Source: Leptospira congkakensis
GTDB taxonomy: Bacteria; Spirochaetota; Leptospiria; Leptospirales; Leptospiraceae
Assembly: GCF_004770265.1 (NCBI RefSeq)
Contig: NZ_RQGQ01000004.1
Coordinates: 744,001 to 808,000, forward strand
Length of the DNA: 64,000 nt
Direction of reading: 5' to 3'
Notes under the pieces: generated by a model
The model's database searches: none
Seen by the model: only the letters and a program-made list of their open reading frames with translations
Told to the model about the DNA's origin: nothing
In this document: piece by piece, positions 30,101-39,452 of the stretch
Layout: each line of letters opens with the position of its first letter
How positions within the stretch are numbered: the stretch's first letter is position 1
Made by a program: the position numbers and the translations under genes

Positions 30101-30150
30101 TTCACATCGGCGATGGTAACAAATTCCATATCCTTCAGATTTCTACCCAT
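27112..30150 (-). CDS. MoxR/midasin-like AAA protein fused to a degenerate CobT/NorD-type VWA domain
   Basis: The 1,012-residue protein has a first AAA+ module of the MoxR/dynein-related kind (about 35-290): Walker A GDAGVGKN (61-68), Walker B SFVADE (to E130) and sensor 1 [10 protein letters not shown] (about 169). A second AAA-like module (about 345-540) has no Walker A ([13 protein letters not shown] takes its place) but keeps the shape [17 protein letters not shown] Gly/Gln-rich linker (about 683-715) leads to a C-terminal VWA-like domain (about 813-1012). Its MIDAS DxSxS is replaced by VSKCR, although ILSDFRG remains. It may remodel protein complexes or help metal insertion, as MoxR-VWA pairs do. 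The target is unknown. It heads the smpB-der-plsY run. Confidence 0.8.
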   Translation of the reverse strand: MGRNLKDMEFVTIADVKVPVLPHSSKFPVFPSSLVETDSVKQTLQKILYPMLEGIPVLLVGDAGVGKNALIYYINSLRKQSTLRFSFNEDTLPEDLIGSYRILLDGKGFTWSNGPLTNALSEGLSFVADEMNLCAPNIIKRFSSVYESNYLDLLEGSGERVNGKTGFWFIGTQNPSEGFEGRKPLPFDITKHFAVVYVDPYSPDEMFFILKKLYPMLGEDVLKQIIRISLESEARIKAGEIGKGDLEKYHFNLRTLQKYCNRLVLFGAKDKAVAAREALYLFEEPFRKKEDKAKQRELIESEFGGGIKVVPTKGYVQGSTIFWNDKEIKTWEEKKTISLLSAYPTPEPVLHFLDQVFTAIQAKENILIEYREDQDPQEFLPLFTELTGIELESVMLSKGMHTSDVVGALKPTEEGNIESVTWVDGPLTRSIRKGHIILISGLESAGAELVEKMNMLTDDARSLTLPPESGEYLPIQLTEKSIVFGMKSFRASKSVTTISRAFRNRFTPILFPELEDTKVLEEILEFYLPEGVLPRSLARFHLKAKELAEKRTIGSANLMPYRFGISNLLKWKNHIYRYNQTDVKDIAIRGGKIYYTNQIADPKERKELERLLEGYLSGVEVVSTLFEEIEEKKKTFTVESGLNRKNWWDPELHKRDPLTGVAKKLNSGVETKRGIEINTPETGGATKEGPDAWYGQDTQGNQGQGEPQGGGGGWGYRTEELYKQFLKKRRLLWDYSIMVGLEEFKSVFGKELEEVELNLEQLFDPEIDIHRMYKNEGSRVDARKYISYKSGRGDTKIFDKTTIEKNDEKLKGVEVTFLVSKCRRIFNFEYSIAMLSALLVSLHILNEHDIKTSVHTFCDIKNSKDTVDIFNLKSAEEDYTAEKEEEVFSALCKNWHGDSIPEYQVLSNSERFFSPDAQTKIIVILSDFRGQRAKTYIEDELSSFDTRKLKEAVLKNQDKNYVFLGVGLGSRYIAEHVFQDSLQITADNFYSMPNLIGAEIARLVQIHHSLRQ

Positions 30151-30210
30151 TTCCTAGGTGTAAACCAAATTCTATTGACCCGTACCTCCCTAAAAAACCA
30201 TGATGATTCC

Positions 30211-31308
30211 ATGGATTTCGCAAATAGAATGTATGGGATTGATTCCTCCCCTATCCGCAAGGCTTTTGAGCTAGCACGGAGTATCCAAAACCCGATCAAT
30301 TTGAGTATCGGCCAACCGCACTTTCCTTGCCCACCTAACATTATCGAGGTTTTAACAAAAGCGGCACAGGACGGGAAAACCTCTTATACCTTAACTGGTG
30401 GGATTCCTGAATTAAAATCAGCAATGGCCGAGAAATACCGAACACAAAACAAAATTTCTTATGCCCATGAAGACCGGATCCTTGTTACCTCAGGAATTTC
30501 TTCTGCTTTGTTTTTACTCTTCAATGCACTGGTGAACGAAGGGGATGAATGTTTAGTGATCTCCCCTTACTTTTTAATGTATCCTGCGATGTTAAAGTTC
30601 TATGGTGGTAAAGTAGTTCCCTTAGAAGAAAGTTTCAAACCAGAGGATTTAGAATCATTAAAATCCAGGAAATTCAAACTTATCATTTTTTCCAATCCTT
30701 CCAATCCTACGGGTAAAGTTCTTTCGAAAGAACAACTCCGAGCCCTCGCGAACTTAGCGGAATCGACAGGTGCTTATCTGATCAGTGATGAAATTTATGA
30801 ACTCTTTGATTATGATAAACAGTTTTTTTCGATTGGCTCTGAGTATGAAAAAACCATCACACTCACTGGTTTTTCCAAAACCTATAATATGACAGGGCTT
30901 AGGCTTGCGACCATTCTTGCCGAGGACAAGGTGATCAAAGCCCTTACCACCTTACAGCAGTACACTGTTGTTTGTGCCCCTTCCATTACCCAATGGGCGG
31001 GAATCGAAGCACTCAAAACAGATATGAGTGCTTACATCCAGGACTATAAAGAAAAACGCGACTTTGTTTATGATTCCTTAAAAGACTATTATCCCATCCA
31101 AAAATCGGGTGGGGCTTTTTATTCCTTTTTCCAAGTTCCAGTCACTGATGAAGAGTTCATCCAAAGAGCCGTTAAAAAAGATCTAATCTTAGTTCCTGGA
31201 TTTATCTTTTGTGATCAAAAGAATTTTGTGCGACTTTCCTTTGCCACGGAATGGGATACTTTGAAACGAGGGATGAAAGCCTTACAGGAACTTTCTAAGG
31301 AAAGTTAA
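30211..31308 (+). CDS. Class I/II PLP-dependent aminotransferase
   Basis: Start at ATG 30211 (MDFANRMYGIDSS) gives 365 residues, near normal. A reading from 30082 would overlap the divergent AAA-VWA gene. The fold type I motifs are present: SIGQPHFPCP, ILVTSGISSALF, FSNPSNPTGKVLS, LISDEIYELFDY and the PLP lysine in TGFSKTYNMTGLRL. The substrate could be aspartate, an aromatic amino acid or LL-diaminopimelate. Sequence alone does not decide. The prepilin peptidase gene begins 33 bp downstream and may be in the same transcript. Confidence 0.9.
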   Translation: MDFANRMYGIDSSPIRKAFELARSIQNPINLSIGQPHFPCPPNIIEVLTKAAQDGKTSYTLTGGIPELKSAMAEKYRTQNKISYAHEDRILVTSGISSALFLLFNALVNEGDECLVISPYFLMYPAMLKFYGGKVVPLEESFKPEDLESLKSRKFKLIIFSNPSNPTGKVLSKEQLRALANLAESTGAYLISDEIYELFDYDKQFFSIGSEYEKTITLTGFSKTYNMTGLRLATILAEDKVIKALTTLQQYTVVCAPSITQWAGIEALKTDMSAYIQDYKEKRDFVYDSLKDYYPIQKSGGAFYSFFQVPVTDEEFIQRAVKKDLILVPGFIFCDQKNFVRLSFATEWDTLKRGMKALQELSKES

Positions 31309-31341
31309 ACTCTTTCCTTCCGATTGAGAGAAAGGTAGAAA

Positions 31342-32199
31342 TTGGATTTTATGGACGAATCGATTTGGTTATCACTTTGGACCCTCTCGACCTATGGAAT
31401 CCTATTTTTTTTTGGAGGGGCTTTAGCTAGTTTTTACACAACACTCGCAGAAAGAATCCTCACTTATTGTTATGGCAAAAAAAGAAAAGAAACAACTGGT
31501 TTCAAACGTTGGAAAATCATTTTCGCAAAACCAAGCCATTGTCCATCTTGCGGGCATTTGGTGACAAAAACAAACCTCACCCCTATTTTGGGATGGTTTT
31601 TCACAAAAGGAAAATGTAAGTCTTGTGAAACCAATCTTCCCAAACTCTATCCACTCACAGAATTTCTTTTTGGACTGATTGCCATCTTTGTATTTTTTGT
31701 TTCAGAAGATATTTTTGGAACCCTCTTCCTACTTTTTTTATTTGGACACCTACTCATCTCCATGATGACAGATGTGGCAAAATTTTCTTTGGATTATGAA
31801 AACCTTCCCTTTATCATAGGTTTTGCTTTCCTTTCCAACTATTTCTTGTTTGGTGAAGCCGGTAATCTTGAATCAATTTGGGTCTTTTTAGGATTTTTAG
31901 GGTTTTATCTTTTGATTTATCTTTTGTTCCGTGGTGGCACTGGTCTTGGTGATGTCCTTTTTTCTCCTACTTTCGCTGCCATTGCCGGAAATCCCTTTTG
32001 GATTTTGTATTTTAATTCTGCTTATTTACTTGCTGTCGGATTTAGTTTTCTTTTACGAAAAAAAGGCGAACCCTTAAAAGGGAAAAAAATTCCTATGGGT
32101 CTGTATTTTTCCCTCGGACTATTTTTAACTTATTTTTCAAAACTACTGATCCACTACTACAACTGGGAGGGATTTCCAATCGATGGAACCATTAAATGA
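31342..32199 (+). CDS. Prepilin peptidase (A24, GspO/PilD type)
   Basis: The 285-residue polytopic membrane protease cleaves and methylates type IV pilin-like precursors. The N-terminal cytoplasmic domain has the paired CPSCGH and CKSCET zinc cysteines. The two catalytic Asp residues lie in MTDVAKFSLD and in GTGLGDVLF (the GxGD motif). About seven membrane helices follow. The TTG start at 31342 has AAAGG about six bases upstream; ATG 31351 is the alternative. It overlaps pdxH by 17 bp. Pilin or secretion genes are not in the window. Confidence 0.92.
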   Translation: MDFMDESIWLSLWTLSTYGILFFFGGALASFYTTLAERILTYCYGKKRKETTGFKRWKIIFAKPSHCPSCGHLVTKTNLTPILGWFFTKGKCKSCETNLPKLYPLTEFLFGLIAIFVFFVSEDIFGTLFLLFLFGHLLISMMTDVAKFSLDYENLPFIIGFAFLSNYFLFGEAGNLESIWVFLGFLGFYLLIYLLFRGGTGLGDVLFSPTFAAIAGNPFWILYFNSAYLLAVGFSFLLRKKGEPLKGKKIPMGLYFSLGLFLTYFSKLLIHYYNWEGFPIDGTIK

Positions 32200-32830
32200 A
32201 TTACCACATATGAGAAAACTCTACACTCGCTCCGTTCTCTCTGAAGAAACAGCAGGTTCTGATCCCTTAAAATTATTTAGTCTTTGGTTTTCGGAAGCAA
32301 AAGAAGAAGGAGAAGCAGAACCAAATGCAATGAGCCTTGCCACGGTAAACAAAACAGGCCAACCTTCGGTGCGCATTGTTTTACTCAAAGGCCTGATCCG
32401 TGATGAGTTTCAGTTTTTTACCAATTATGATTCTGATAAAGGTAAAGATATTGCTGAGAACCACCATGTGGCACTCAATTTCTTTTGGCCAAAACTCGAA
32501 AGACAAATCAGAATCGAAGGCCGTGCTACCCGCGTATCCAAAGAAGAATCAGATACTTATTTTGCCGTTAGACCCAGAGAATCCCAAATCGGAGCCCTTA
32601 CATCAAATCAAAGTTCGGTGGTCCCATCGAGAGAATACTTAGAAGAGAAATTTGCCTCTCTTACAAAAGAGTGGGAAGGAAAAGAAATTCCTAAACCTGA
32701 AAACTGGGGTGGGTATTCTGTATTCCCTACCAAAATCGAGTTTTGGCAAGGAAGGGTGGGACGTTTGCACGATCGGATTTCCTTTGAAAGAATCGAATCG
32801 AGTTGGAAACGAAGTCGTTTATCTCCATAG
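32183..32830 (+). CDS. pdxH: Pyridoxamine 5'-phosphate oxidase
   Basis: The 215-residue FMN enzyme oxidises pyridoxine or pyridoxamine 5'-phosphate to PLP. Family markers include MRKLYTRSVL, PSVRIVLLKGL (FMN/PLP site), FFTNYDSDKG, the RPRESQIGALTSNQS segment and the C-terminal WQGRVGRLHDRISF. The C-terminus KRSRLSP is typical. It overlaps the prepilin peptidase gene by 17 bp. It supplies the cofactor used by the aminotransferase two genes upstream. It is convergent with ribBA, the source of its flavin cofactor. Confidence 0.95.
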   Translation: MEPLNELPHMRKLYTRSVLSEETAGSDPLKLFSLWFSEAKEEGEAEPNAMSLATVNKTGQPSVRIVLLKGLIRDEFQFFTNYDSDKGKDIAENHHVALNFFWPKLERQIRIEGRATRVSKEESDTYFAVRPRESQIGALTSNQSSVVPSREYLEEKFASLTKEWEGKEIPKPENWGGYSVFPTKIEFWQGRVGRLHDRISFERIESSWKRSRLSP

Positions 32831-32876
32831 ACCACTTCGATTTAAAAAGTCTTTCTAAATCTCAAATACCACTGAC

Positions 32877-32905
32877 CCGCTAAAAAAGGTTTTCCTTTCT
32901 AGCGG
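32877..32905. repeat. Hairpin between convergent pdxH and ribBA
   Basis: CCGCTA and TAGCGG at the ends enclose a second imperfect pair (AAAAGG with CCTTTC), making one long stem between the two gene ends. It could serve as a two-way transcription end, though no strong T-run follows on either strand. Confidence 0.4.
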
Positions 32906-32940
32906 AAATACGGATTGTTTGATTCGTTAGATCGATGCGA

Positions 32941-34149
32941 TCAACCGTGAAGATTGAGTAAGTGCCCTAACTTCGTTTTTTTAGTTTGCAAATACCGAGT
33001 GTTCTCTTCTACAGGATCAATCTCAATCGGAACTCTTTCCGTTACGTGCAAATTGTAACCTTCAAGGCCCACAATCTTACGAGGGTTATTCGTGATGAGT
33101 TTCATTTGTTTCACCCCGATATCTCGTAAAATTTGAGCGCCAATTCCATACTCACGTAAGTCAGGAGCAAATCCTAATTTTTCATTGGCTTCGACAGTAT
33201 CAAGGCCACCTTCTTGTAAGGAATAGGCTTTTAGTTTGTTGATGATTCCAATTCCACGTCCTTCTTGGCGCATATAAAGAAGAACACCTGTCCCTTCTTT
33301 TTCAATCATACGGAGGGCATTATGAAGTTGGGGGCCACAATCACAACGTTGTGACGAAAAAATATCTCCCGTCAAACATTCACTATGAACACGAACCAGT
33401 ACCGGTTTCTCGGGATCGATCTCACCTTTCACAAGTGCCATGTGGACTTTATCATCAATTTGTGTGGAATAGGCTTTGATTTTAAAATCACCAAACTCCG
33501 TTGGTAAACTTGCTTCCACTTCCAAATGAATTAATTTTTCTTTATGCCTTCTATAACGAATTAAATCTTCTATCGTATAAATATTGAGTCCATGAGTTTT
33601 AGCAAATTTTTCCAAGTCAGGAATCCGAGCCATTGAGCCGTCGTCATTCATAATCTCACAAATGACACCACTCGGGTAAAGACCCGCTAACTTTGACAAG
33701 TCGACTGCTGCCTCTGTATGACCTGCCCTTCGTAACACTCCGCCTGTCACCGCTTGCAAAGGAAATAAATGCCCAGGCCGAACTAAATCTTCAGATTTTG
33801 TTTTAGGATCAAGAAGGACTTCCACAGTCTTTGCCCTGTCATGTGCCGAGATTCCCGTAGAGGTTCCATGTTTGGCATCCACTGATACGGTAAAGGCAGT
33901 TCCGTGTTTGTCTCCCAATGTCAGATCATCGACCATCTTCCCAAGACCTAAGCCCTGTAATCTTTCTCTTTCCATCGGGACGCAGATAAGACCCCGACCG
34001 TGGGTTGCCATAAAGTTAATTTTGTCTTTGTCCGCAAATTCTGAGGCACAAACCAAATCACCTTCGTTTTCTCTGTCTTCAGAGTCGACAAGAATGATCA
34101 TTTTGCCTTGGCGGATTTCTTCGATTGCTTCTTCGATCGGACGTATCAT
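32941..34149 (-). CDS. ribBA: Bifunctional DHBP synthase / GTP cyclohydrolase II
   Basis: The 402-residue fusion makes both riboflavin precursors. The N-terminal RibB domain (about 1-200) has [17 protein letters not shown] and [21 protein letters not shown]. The C-terminal RibA domain (about 205-402) has the zinc motif [17 protein letters not shown] and [15 protein letters not shown] is placed before the ATG. No FMN riboswitch is seen in the 118-bp upstream gap. It is not adjacent to ribE and ribD, since a STAS gene on the other strand intervenes. Confidence 0.97.
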   Translation of the reverse strand: MIRPIEEAIEEIRQGKMIILVDSEDRENEGDLVCASEFADKDKINFMATHGRGLICVPMERERLQGLGLGKMVDDLTLGDKHGTAFTVSVDAKHGTSTGISAHDRAKTVEVLLDPKTKSEDLVRPGHLFPLQAVTGGVLRRAGHTEAAVDLSKLAGLYPSGVICEIMNDDGSMARIPDLEKFAKTHGLNIYTIEDLIRYRRHKEKLIHLEVEASLPTEFGDFKIKAYSTQIDDKVHMALVKGEIDPEKPVLVRVHSECLTGDIFSSQRCDCGPQLHNALRMIEKEGTGVLLYMRQEGRGIGIINKLKAYSLQEGGLDTVEANEKLGFAPDLREYGIGAQILRDIGVKQMKLITNNPRKIVGLEGYNLHVTERVPIEIDPVEENTRYLQTKKTKLGHLLNLHG

Positions 34150-34267
34150 TGGGAAAGGCCTCTATATACTAAAACTCTGAAAGCCGTTCCGAATTAAAGA
34201 AGATTCCCAAAGAAAGTCATTGATTTTTCCCCTTTCTTTTGTCTAAATATTCCGGATCGGAGGCCAT

Positions 34268-34645
34268 GTGGAACTGAAACTGAACACAACAGGAAAGATC
34301 AAAACCATTGAAATTGCAGGTAAATTTGACATTGAGTCCACAGAAGAGTTTGAATCTATTTTTGCGAAATTGATAGAACCAAACCCAAGTGTTGTTTCCA
34401 TTGAAATGGGTCGTTTGGATTATATCGACTCCTCCGGAATTGGTTCTCTCATCAAAAGTCTAAACTCTCTCAAAAACAAAAAAGGCAAACTCATTCTTGT
34501 GGGAATGAAACCAATGATTCAAAATGTTTTTAAATTAGCAAAACTTGATATGTTTTTTGAGATTATGAGTTCCTCGGATTTTCAAAGCAAATATGTTGAT
34601 GACGATTCTGATTCCGAGATCGACGATCTCTTAAAAAGAAACTAA
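34268..34645 (+). CDS. STAS-domain anti-sigma-factor antagonist
   Basis: The 125-residue protein is an SpoIIAA/RsbV-like STAS domain. The phospho-acceptor Ser lies in LDYIDSSGIGSLIKS (about 57-60). The GTG start has GGAGG about five bases upstream; an overlapping ATG is in another frame. The C-terminus is acidic and ends SDSEIDDLLKRN, an unusual extension beyond the core. No RsbW-like kinase or sigma factor is nearby, so it is an orphan. A SpoIIE phosphatase at 15096 could act on it. It overlaps the ribE stop by four bases in the opposite direction. Confidence 0.92.
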   Translation: MELKLNTTGKIKTIEIAGKFDIESTEEFESIFAKLIEPNPSVVSIEMGRLDYIDSSGIGSLIKSLNSLKNKKGKLILVGMKPMIQNVFKLAKLDMFFEIMSSSDFQSKYVDDDSDSEIDDLLKRN

Positions 34646-35250
34646 GAACCAGACCTTTGACTCAAATAGTTTTCGATGTACTTAGCGAGTACATCCACTT
34701 CTACATTCAATCTTTGGTCTTTTTTCCAGGAACCTGCATTGGTTTTTTCCATTGTTTCCGGAATTAAGATCAGTTGGATATTTCCATCCTTTACATCCAC
34801 AACTGTAAGGCTAATCCCATCCAAAGTGACGGATCCTTTTTTTACAAAATAACGTCGAAGTTCTTCAGGGATCTCCACCCAAAACTCTTCTACTTCCGCT
34901 TCAATTTGTTTGCGACTAACAACTTTTGCCATTCCATCCACATGGCCTTGGACCATATGTCCGCCAAAACGTTGTCCGAGAGACATCGCCCTTTCTAAAT
35001 TCACAGAGAATCCTTCACCTAATCTTGATAAGTTGGTGATTTCTAAAGACTTAAACGAAGCATAGAATTTGAATAAATTTCCTAGATCCGTAAATTCAGT
35101 AACAGTCATACAAGCCCCATTGATGGCGATGGAGTCTCCTGTTTTGAGATCTGGATTTTCCCATTCTGTTTGAATTGTAAATTGAATACCAGAGTCAATC
35201 GGTTCGATTGCGACAACTTTTCCAAGGGTTTCGACAAGACCTGTAAACAT
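34642..35250 (-). CDS. ribE: Riboflavin synthase, alpha chain
   Basis: The 202-residue enzyme dismutates lumazine to riboflavin. It begins with the hallmark MFTGLVE and has two lumazine-binding repeats (about 1-97 and 98-195), with GDSIAINGACMTV, GGHMVQGHVDG and KGSVTLDGISLTV. It lies four bases downstream of ribD and is the last gene of the long minus-strand run. Length is normal. Confidence 0.97.
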   Translation of the reverse strand: MFTGLVETLGKVVAIEPIDSGIQFTIQTEWENPDLKTGDSIAINGACMTVTEFTDLGNLFKFYASFKSLEITNLSRLGEGFSVNLERAMSLGQRFGGHMVQGHVDGMAKVVSRKQIEAEVEEFWVEIPEELRRYFVKKGSVTLDGISLTVVDVKDGNIQLILIPETMEKTNAGSWKKDQRLNVEVDVLAKYIENYLSQRSGS

Positions 35251-35253
35251 ATT

Positions 35254-36555
35254 CTAAACACTCCCTTTTAGTTTTCTAATAAAAATACGATTGGACCCGA
35301 CTTGGTATTCAGAAATCAGAAGTTCATTCTGAAAAACAAAAGGAATTCCGTCTGGTAGAGATTTATTTTCATTCCGAATCTCAAGAATTCGATCTGTTTC
35401 CGTAAGTTCCTCTGCTAAAAAGGAAGGAAAAAAATTCCCAGCCTCGCATAACAAAGTATTGATCCCGAGATCACCCAAAATCTCCAAAAATTTCACCGCG
35501 TCATCCGGTTTGATACAAACACCTTCAAACTTAGAAAGTGATTGAATATGATTCTCTAACTTCGGATCAAAAGATTCTATATCCTCTTCCGATAAAATAA
35601 AAAAAATACATTTTTTTTCACCCATCATTTCAGTGAGTTCTATTTGTTTTCTAAAGAACTCGTCAGTGGGTAGATGTTTTAGATCTAAACAGAATACACG
35701 ATACGGTTGGTAGAGGTTTTCCTCCAAACGATGAATTTCAGTTGTATCTTTTCCATATTGTAAGATAGAGGAAACAAGTCCCGAGCCAGCTTCAAAAAAA
35801 GGTTCTAATTCTGTGATCCGTATTCCTGGTTTGTGGGAAAGTATCATTTCCTCTGAGATCCGGAAATGAAGAGAGGGCGAATCAGAAACCACCGTCCCAG
35901 GGCCAACGGCAATGGCATCTACCTTAGCACGTAACAGCTGCAAGGAGAGATCTATTTCTTCTGAACTCACCCTTTCCCTTTTTTTATCCGAAGAAGCAAA
36001 ATTTCCTTCCTTGGAAGTAGCGGATTTAATCCAAATCCAGGGACGCCCTGTCTGAATTCTTGTGAGAAATCCTTGTAAATAAGGAAGAGATACCTTGGCG
36101 AGCATTGGATCCAGGCCTACAGTAATTCCAGCCTTTGTATAAGTTTCCCAATCTCCGGATACAACGAGAGGGTTTGGATCTTTCCAACCTAGTTTGATTT
36201 CCTTTGGCTTTCTTTCGATCACCAAATCACGGCAAGGTGGTGTTTTTCCAAAATGGGTACAAGGTTCTAAACTAACAGAAAGAATTTCGTTTGTTTGGTT
36301 TGAATTCGTAAGGTCACTTGGTTCCGAATTTTTATTTTCTTTTAGATCTGTCGTTTGGGAGATTGGATAACGAGAATAAAGTTCTCTTTCTGCATGATTT
36401 CCCCCAAAGTTTTGGGTATGAGCACTTGCGAGAATCGATCCTTCGAGATTGGTTAATACTGCAGAGACAGGAGGATTGGCGCCGGTTTTTCCCATTGCCA
36501 AAAACCCAAGTAGGGAATGCAGAGAATAAGTTTCCTTTCGTTTCTCTGCATTCAT
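35254..36555 (-). CDS. ribD: Riboflavin biosynthesis deaminase-reductase RibD
   Basis: Start at ATG 36555 (MNAEKRKETYSLHSLLGFLA) gives 433 residues. A longer reading overlaps secF and lacks support. The N-terminal deaminase has NHAERELY and, after an unusually long Asn/Thr-rich insert of about 30 residues, the zinc motif EPCTHFGKTPPC. The C-terminal reductase has VDAIAVGPGTVVSDSP, but the remainder is weakly conserved and slightly longer than usual. It converts the RibA product in two steps. The secF stop lies ten bases upstream and ribE follows directly. Confidence 0.92.
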   Translation of the reverse strand: MNAEKRKETYSLHSLLGFLAMGKTGANPPVSAVLTNLEGSILASAHTQNFGGNHAERELYSRYPISQTTDLKENKNSEPSDLTNSNQTNEILSVSLEPCTHFGKTPPCRDLVIERKPKEIKLGWKDPNPLVVSGDWETYTKAGITVGLDPMLAKVSLPYLQGFLTRIQTGRPWIWIKSATSKEGNFASSDKKRERVSSEEIDLSLQLLRAKVDAIAVGPGTVVSDSPSLHFRISEEMILSHKPGIRITELEPFFEAGSGLVSSILQYGKDTTEIHRLEENLYQPYRVFCLDLKHLPTDEFFRKQIELTEMMGEKKCIFFILSEEDIESFDPKLENHIQSLSKFEGVCIKPDDAVKFLEILGDLGINTLLCEAGNFFPSFLAEELTETDRILEIRNENKSLPDGIPFVFQNELLISEYQVGSNRIFIRKLKGSV

Positions 36556-36565
36556 AGATAATTTG

Positions 36566-37504
36566 TTATGTAAATCTTTTTTTCCTGAGTTGGTCGTAGA
36601 TCTCAGAAATTGGTGCCGCAATATAGATGGAAGAATATGTTCCCACAAGTACTCCAAAGAGAAGCACAAAAGCAAAGTCATACAATTCCGCTGCCCCGCC
36701 CACGATGATCGCCACAACAGAGATCATCGTAGTAAAGGATGTATTGATGGTTCTACCTAATGTTTGACTAATAGAAACATTGATCACATTAGAAAGAGCT
36801 AAGTTGTCCTTTCCATGTGAATTTTCTCTGATTCTATCAAATACTACGATTTTATCGTTAATGGAATAACCAAGTAAGGTAAGAAGGGCTGCAATGATAG
36901 GAACACTTGGTTTGATTTGTAAAAATCCGATTAGTGCCAAAGTCATCAAAATATCATGAACCAGTGCGATAGCTGATGCCAAAGCAAACTTAAACTGAGA
37001 ACGAATACTCAAATACAAAAGTATGATGGCAAGTGTTGTTAAAAGAAGAGTGATCCCTACTTCTGTTAACTCACCGCCGACTACCGCACCCACTTGATCA
37101 GCAGAAAGAACTTTTTCTTTAGGCAGTTTGTATTCGTAACGCAGGAGTTGCACAAATCGGTCTATGGCCGAAGTGGAAGTTTCCCTGTTTACTTCTGGAA
37201 TTTCTTGATACAAAGATTCAATTGTATCAAGTGATCCAAGCCCAATATCCAATTGGTAGATATTTTTATCTTTTTCTAAAAGGATCACAACTGCTTCAAT
37301 GTTTTTCGATTGGAAGTAATTGTCCAAGTCGTTACGAGATTTGTCGGCAGGAAGTTCTACAACAGTCCTAAGCCCACCATTAAAATCCAGGGAATGCGCA
37401 AACCCACCATACTTAACGAAGGTGACAACGAATCCGGCAACAATCAGGAAAAGTGAAAAGCTAAGAGTAAAGTATTTATACTTTGTAAAATTGATATTAT
37501 ACAT
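36566..37504 (-). CDS. secF: Protein translocase subunit SecF
   Basis: Start at ATG 37504 is chosen because GGAG is seven bases upstream. The first eight bases overlap the secD stop (ATGTATAA). The 312-residue inner-membrane protein has six membrane helices, a periplasmic loop (about 30-130) and signature segments LDFNGGLRT and LGYSINDKIVVFDRIREN. With SecD it uses the proton-motive force to pull preproteins through SecYEG. It is translationally coupled to secD. Confidence 0.96.
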   Translation of the reverse strand: MYNINFTKYKYFTLSFSLFLIVAGFVVTFVKYGGFAHSLDFNGGLRTVVELPADKSRNDLDNYFQSKNIEAVVILLEKDKNIYQLDIGLGSLDTIESLYQEIPEVNRETSTSAIDRFVQLLRYEYKLPKEKVLSADQVGAVVGGELTEVGITLLLTTLAIILLYLSIRSQFKFALASAIALVHDILMTLALIGFLQIKPSVPIIAALLTLLGYSINDKIVVFDRIRENSHGKDNLALSNVINVSISQTLGRTINTSFTTMISVVAIIVGGAAELYDFAFVLLFGVLVGTYSSIYIAAPISEIYDQLRKKRFT

Positions 37505-39431
37505 TTGTTGTCTCCTTTTTCCCAAAGAAGAAAGGTCTTAAATTTAAGTGGTGAACACCCATTCGATTTACTGCTAACTCCATAAACAATCTAGAGAGGA
37601 AAAGAGATGTAAAGAGAGTGGTAACAATACCCCAACAAAGAGTGATCGCAAAACCCTTGATAGGTCCATTTCCAAGACGAATCATTAGAATCCCAGCAAT
37701 TAGAGTTGTAACGTTTGCATCCATAATGGTCCAGAATGCGTTTTCAAAACCACGAGTGACCGCAATCGATAATGCCCGACCCTCTTCTATTTCTTCCCTA
37801 ATCCTTTCATAAATAATAACGTTCGCATCCACGGCCATACCTGCCGTCAAAATGATACCCGCAATCCCTGGAAGAGTTAAGGTAAAATCCATTAGAGTGA
37901 GAAGTGCTGCTAAAATGATAATATTGACAAGAAGGGAGATATCTGCGATAAACCCACCTAACCTGTAATAGAAGATCATATAAATCATAACCAAAAAGAA
38001 TCCAATGGCTACGGCTTTTACACCCACTTCAATGGATTCAATACCAAGTGTTGGTCCAATGAATCGCATTTCCAAAACAGAAAGAGGAATAGGAAGAGCT
38101 CCTTCAGAAATAACGTTTGCCAATCGGATCGCTTCTTGTTCAGAAAAACTTCCAGAAATTTCTGCTCGACCGCCAGCAATTGGATCGTTGATGACTGGAT
38201 TAGAGATAACTTTATCTCCCCAAACAATCGATAGGTTACGACCACGATTTTCAGAAGTAAGATCAAAAAACTTCTCTGCCCCATTCGGAGTGAGAGTAAA
38301 ACTTACCATCCAACCATAAGAATTAGAATTATAAGATGGTTGTGCATTGGTCATATCATTACCAGAAAGAGCAATTTTACGTTCCAAAACAACAAAACTA
38401 CGAGGAAGCAAATTTGACTTCGCGGAATTTCCACGAGCCCACATTGCATATACTTTATAGTCTTTAGGGATATTGTATTTTTTTTCTAAGTTTTCTAAAA
38501 ACTCGTCTTGAGCTTTTTTCCCTGCTTTGCTTTTTACTAACTCTTGGAAAAGAAAAATATCAGTATTTTCTCTTTGGCCGAGGTCCATCATACGACGTTC
38601 GTTGTCCGCAATCAAACCTTTGAAAACAAAAGGAGTTGGTTCTTCTAAACGATATTCCACAGTTTCTGTGTTTTGTAGAATTTCTAAGATGGCAGCTGAA
38701 TTGGAAACTCCAGGAAGAGATACTTCTATTGCATCCTGTTCTTTCTGGATACGAACCTGAGGTTCTGTTAGATTCTGTGTAGTCAGACGATTGTCGATAA
38801 TCATCTTTGCTTTTTCTAACTCTACAATTTTACGCATGGGAGAAAGATCAAAACTAGATTCTATTTCTGCGAGTCTAGATTTTGCTTTTTCCTTCTCCTC
38901 TGGTTTTGCCGTTGGATTTTTAAGAGTAACGTTTAGTTCGGTTAGTTCTTTTGCATAAAGATCTTTGAGTTTATTAGTATAGTCCTCAAAGTCCCCTTTA
39001 AGAACCACTCGCATACCACCTTGTAAGTCGAGACCCAATTTGATGGATAATGATTTTCCACCACGAATGGCATTTTCAATCCAAGTTGGTTCTAGTTTGT
39101 TTTTTGATTCACTCACTAGTGATTGGTTCTCTTGTGAGATTTGGTTTATTTTTGCAGAAGTAATAAACCTACCTGTCACAGTATATGACGGGTTTTCTTT
39201 AGGAGGAAGAACGCCTTGAGGTTCAATGGTCCAACCAGAAGTTTTACCATAGTCTTTCGCCCAACGTTCAAAAAATCCATTTACCAAAACTTTTTGTTCC
39301 GCTTCTGGTAGAGAGTAAACGTCCTCTCTTACTACAACTTTTAAACTGCGATCGGCAAAGTTCGGATACAAAATTGTAAAGGACACCGCCAGAATCAAAA
39401 AAGGAAGAATCAATAGTCGATACGATTGCAA
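37497..39431 (-). CDS. secD: Protein translocase subunit SecD
   Basis: The 644-residue partner of SecF starts at TTG 39431 with AGGAG nine bases upstream. It has an N-terminal membrane helix, a large periplasmic region (about 30-460) with LGLDLQGGMRVVLKG and GRAEISGSFSEQEAIRLANV, and five C-terminal helices with AGMAVDANVIIYERIREE. It is somewhat longer than many SecD proteins, owing to the periplasmic domain. It lies downstream of yajC and an unknown membrane protein. Confidence 0.96.
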   Translation of the reverse strand: MQSYRLLILPFLILAVSFTILYPNFADRSLKVVVREDVYSLPEAEQKVLVNGFFERWAKDYGKTSGWTIEPQGVLPPKENPSYTVTGRFITSAKINQISQENQSLVSESKNKLEPTWIENAIRGGKSLSIKLGLDLQGGMRVVLKGDFEDYTNKLKDLYAKELTELNVTLKNPTAKPEEKEKAKSRLAEIESSFDLSPMRKIVELEKAKMIIDNRLTTQNLTEPQVRIQKEQDAIEVSLPGVSNSAAILEILQNTETVEYRLEEPTPFVFKGLIADNERRMMDLGQRENTDIFLFQELVKSKAGKKAQDEFLENLEKKYNIPKDYKVYAMWARGNSAKSNLLPRSFVVLERKIALSGNDMTNAQPSYNSNSYGWMVSFTLTPNGAEKFFDLTSENRGRNLSIVWGDKVISNPVINDPIAGGRAEISGSFSEQEAIRLANVISEGALPIPLSVLEMRFIGPTLGIESIEVGVKAVAIGFFLVMIYMIFYYRLGGFIADISLLVNIIILAALLTLMDFTLTLPGIAGIILTAGMAVDANVIIYERIREEIEEGRALSIAVTRGFENAFWTIMDANVTTLIAGILMIRLGNGPIKGFAITLCWGIVTTLFTSLFLSRLFMELAVNRMGVHHLNLRPFFFGKKETTNV

Positions 39432-39452
39432 GTTAGTTTGCTCCTAAAATTA

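Noticed and set aside
30082..30210. Upstream extension of the aminotransferase reading frame
   Set aside because: It overlaps the start of the divergent AAA-VWA gene and adds residues unlike the family; ATG 30211 fits better.
34150..34267. Possible FMN riboswitch upstream of ribBA
   Set aside because: None of the conserved RFN-element segments are present in the 118-bp gap on either strand.
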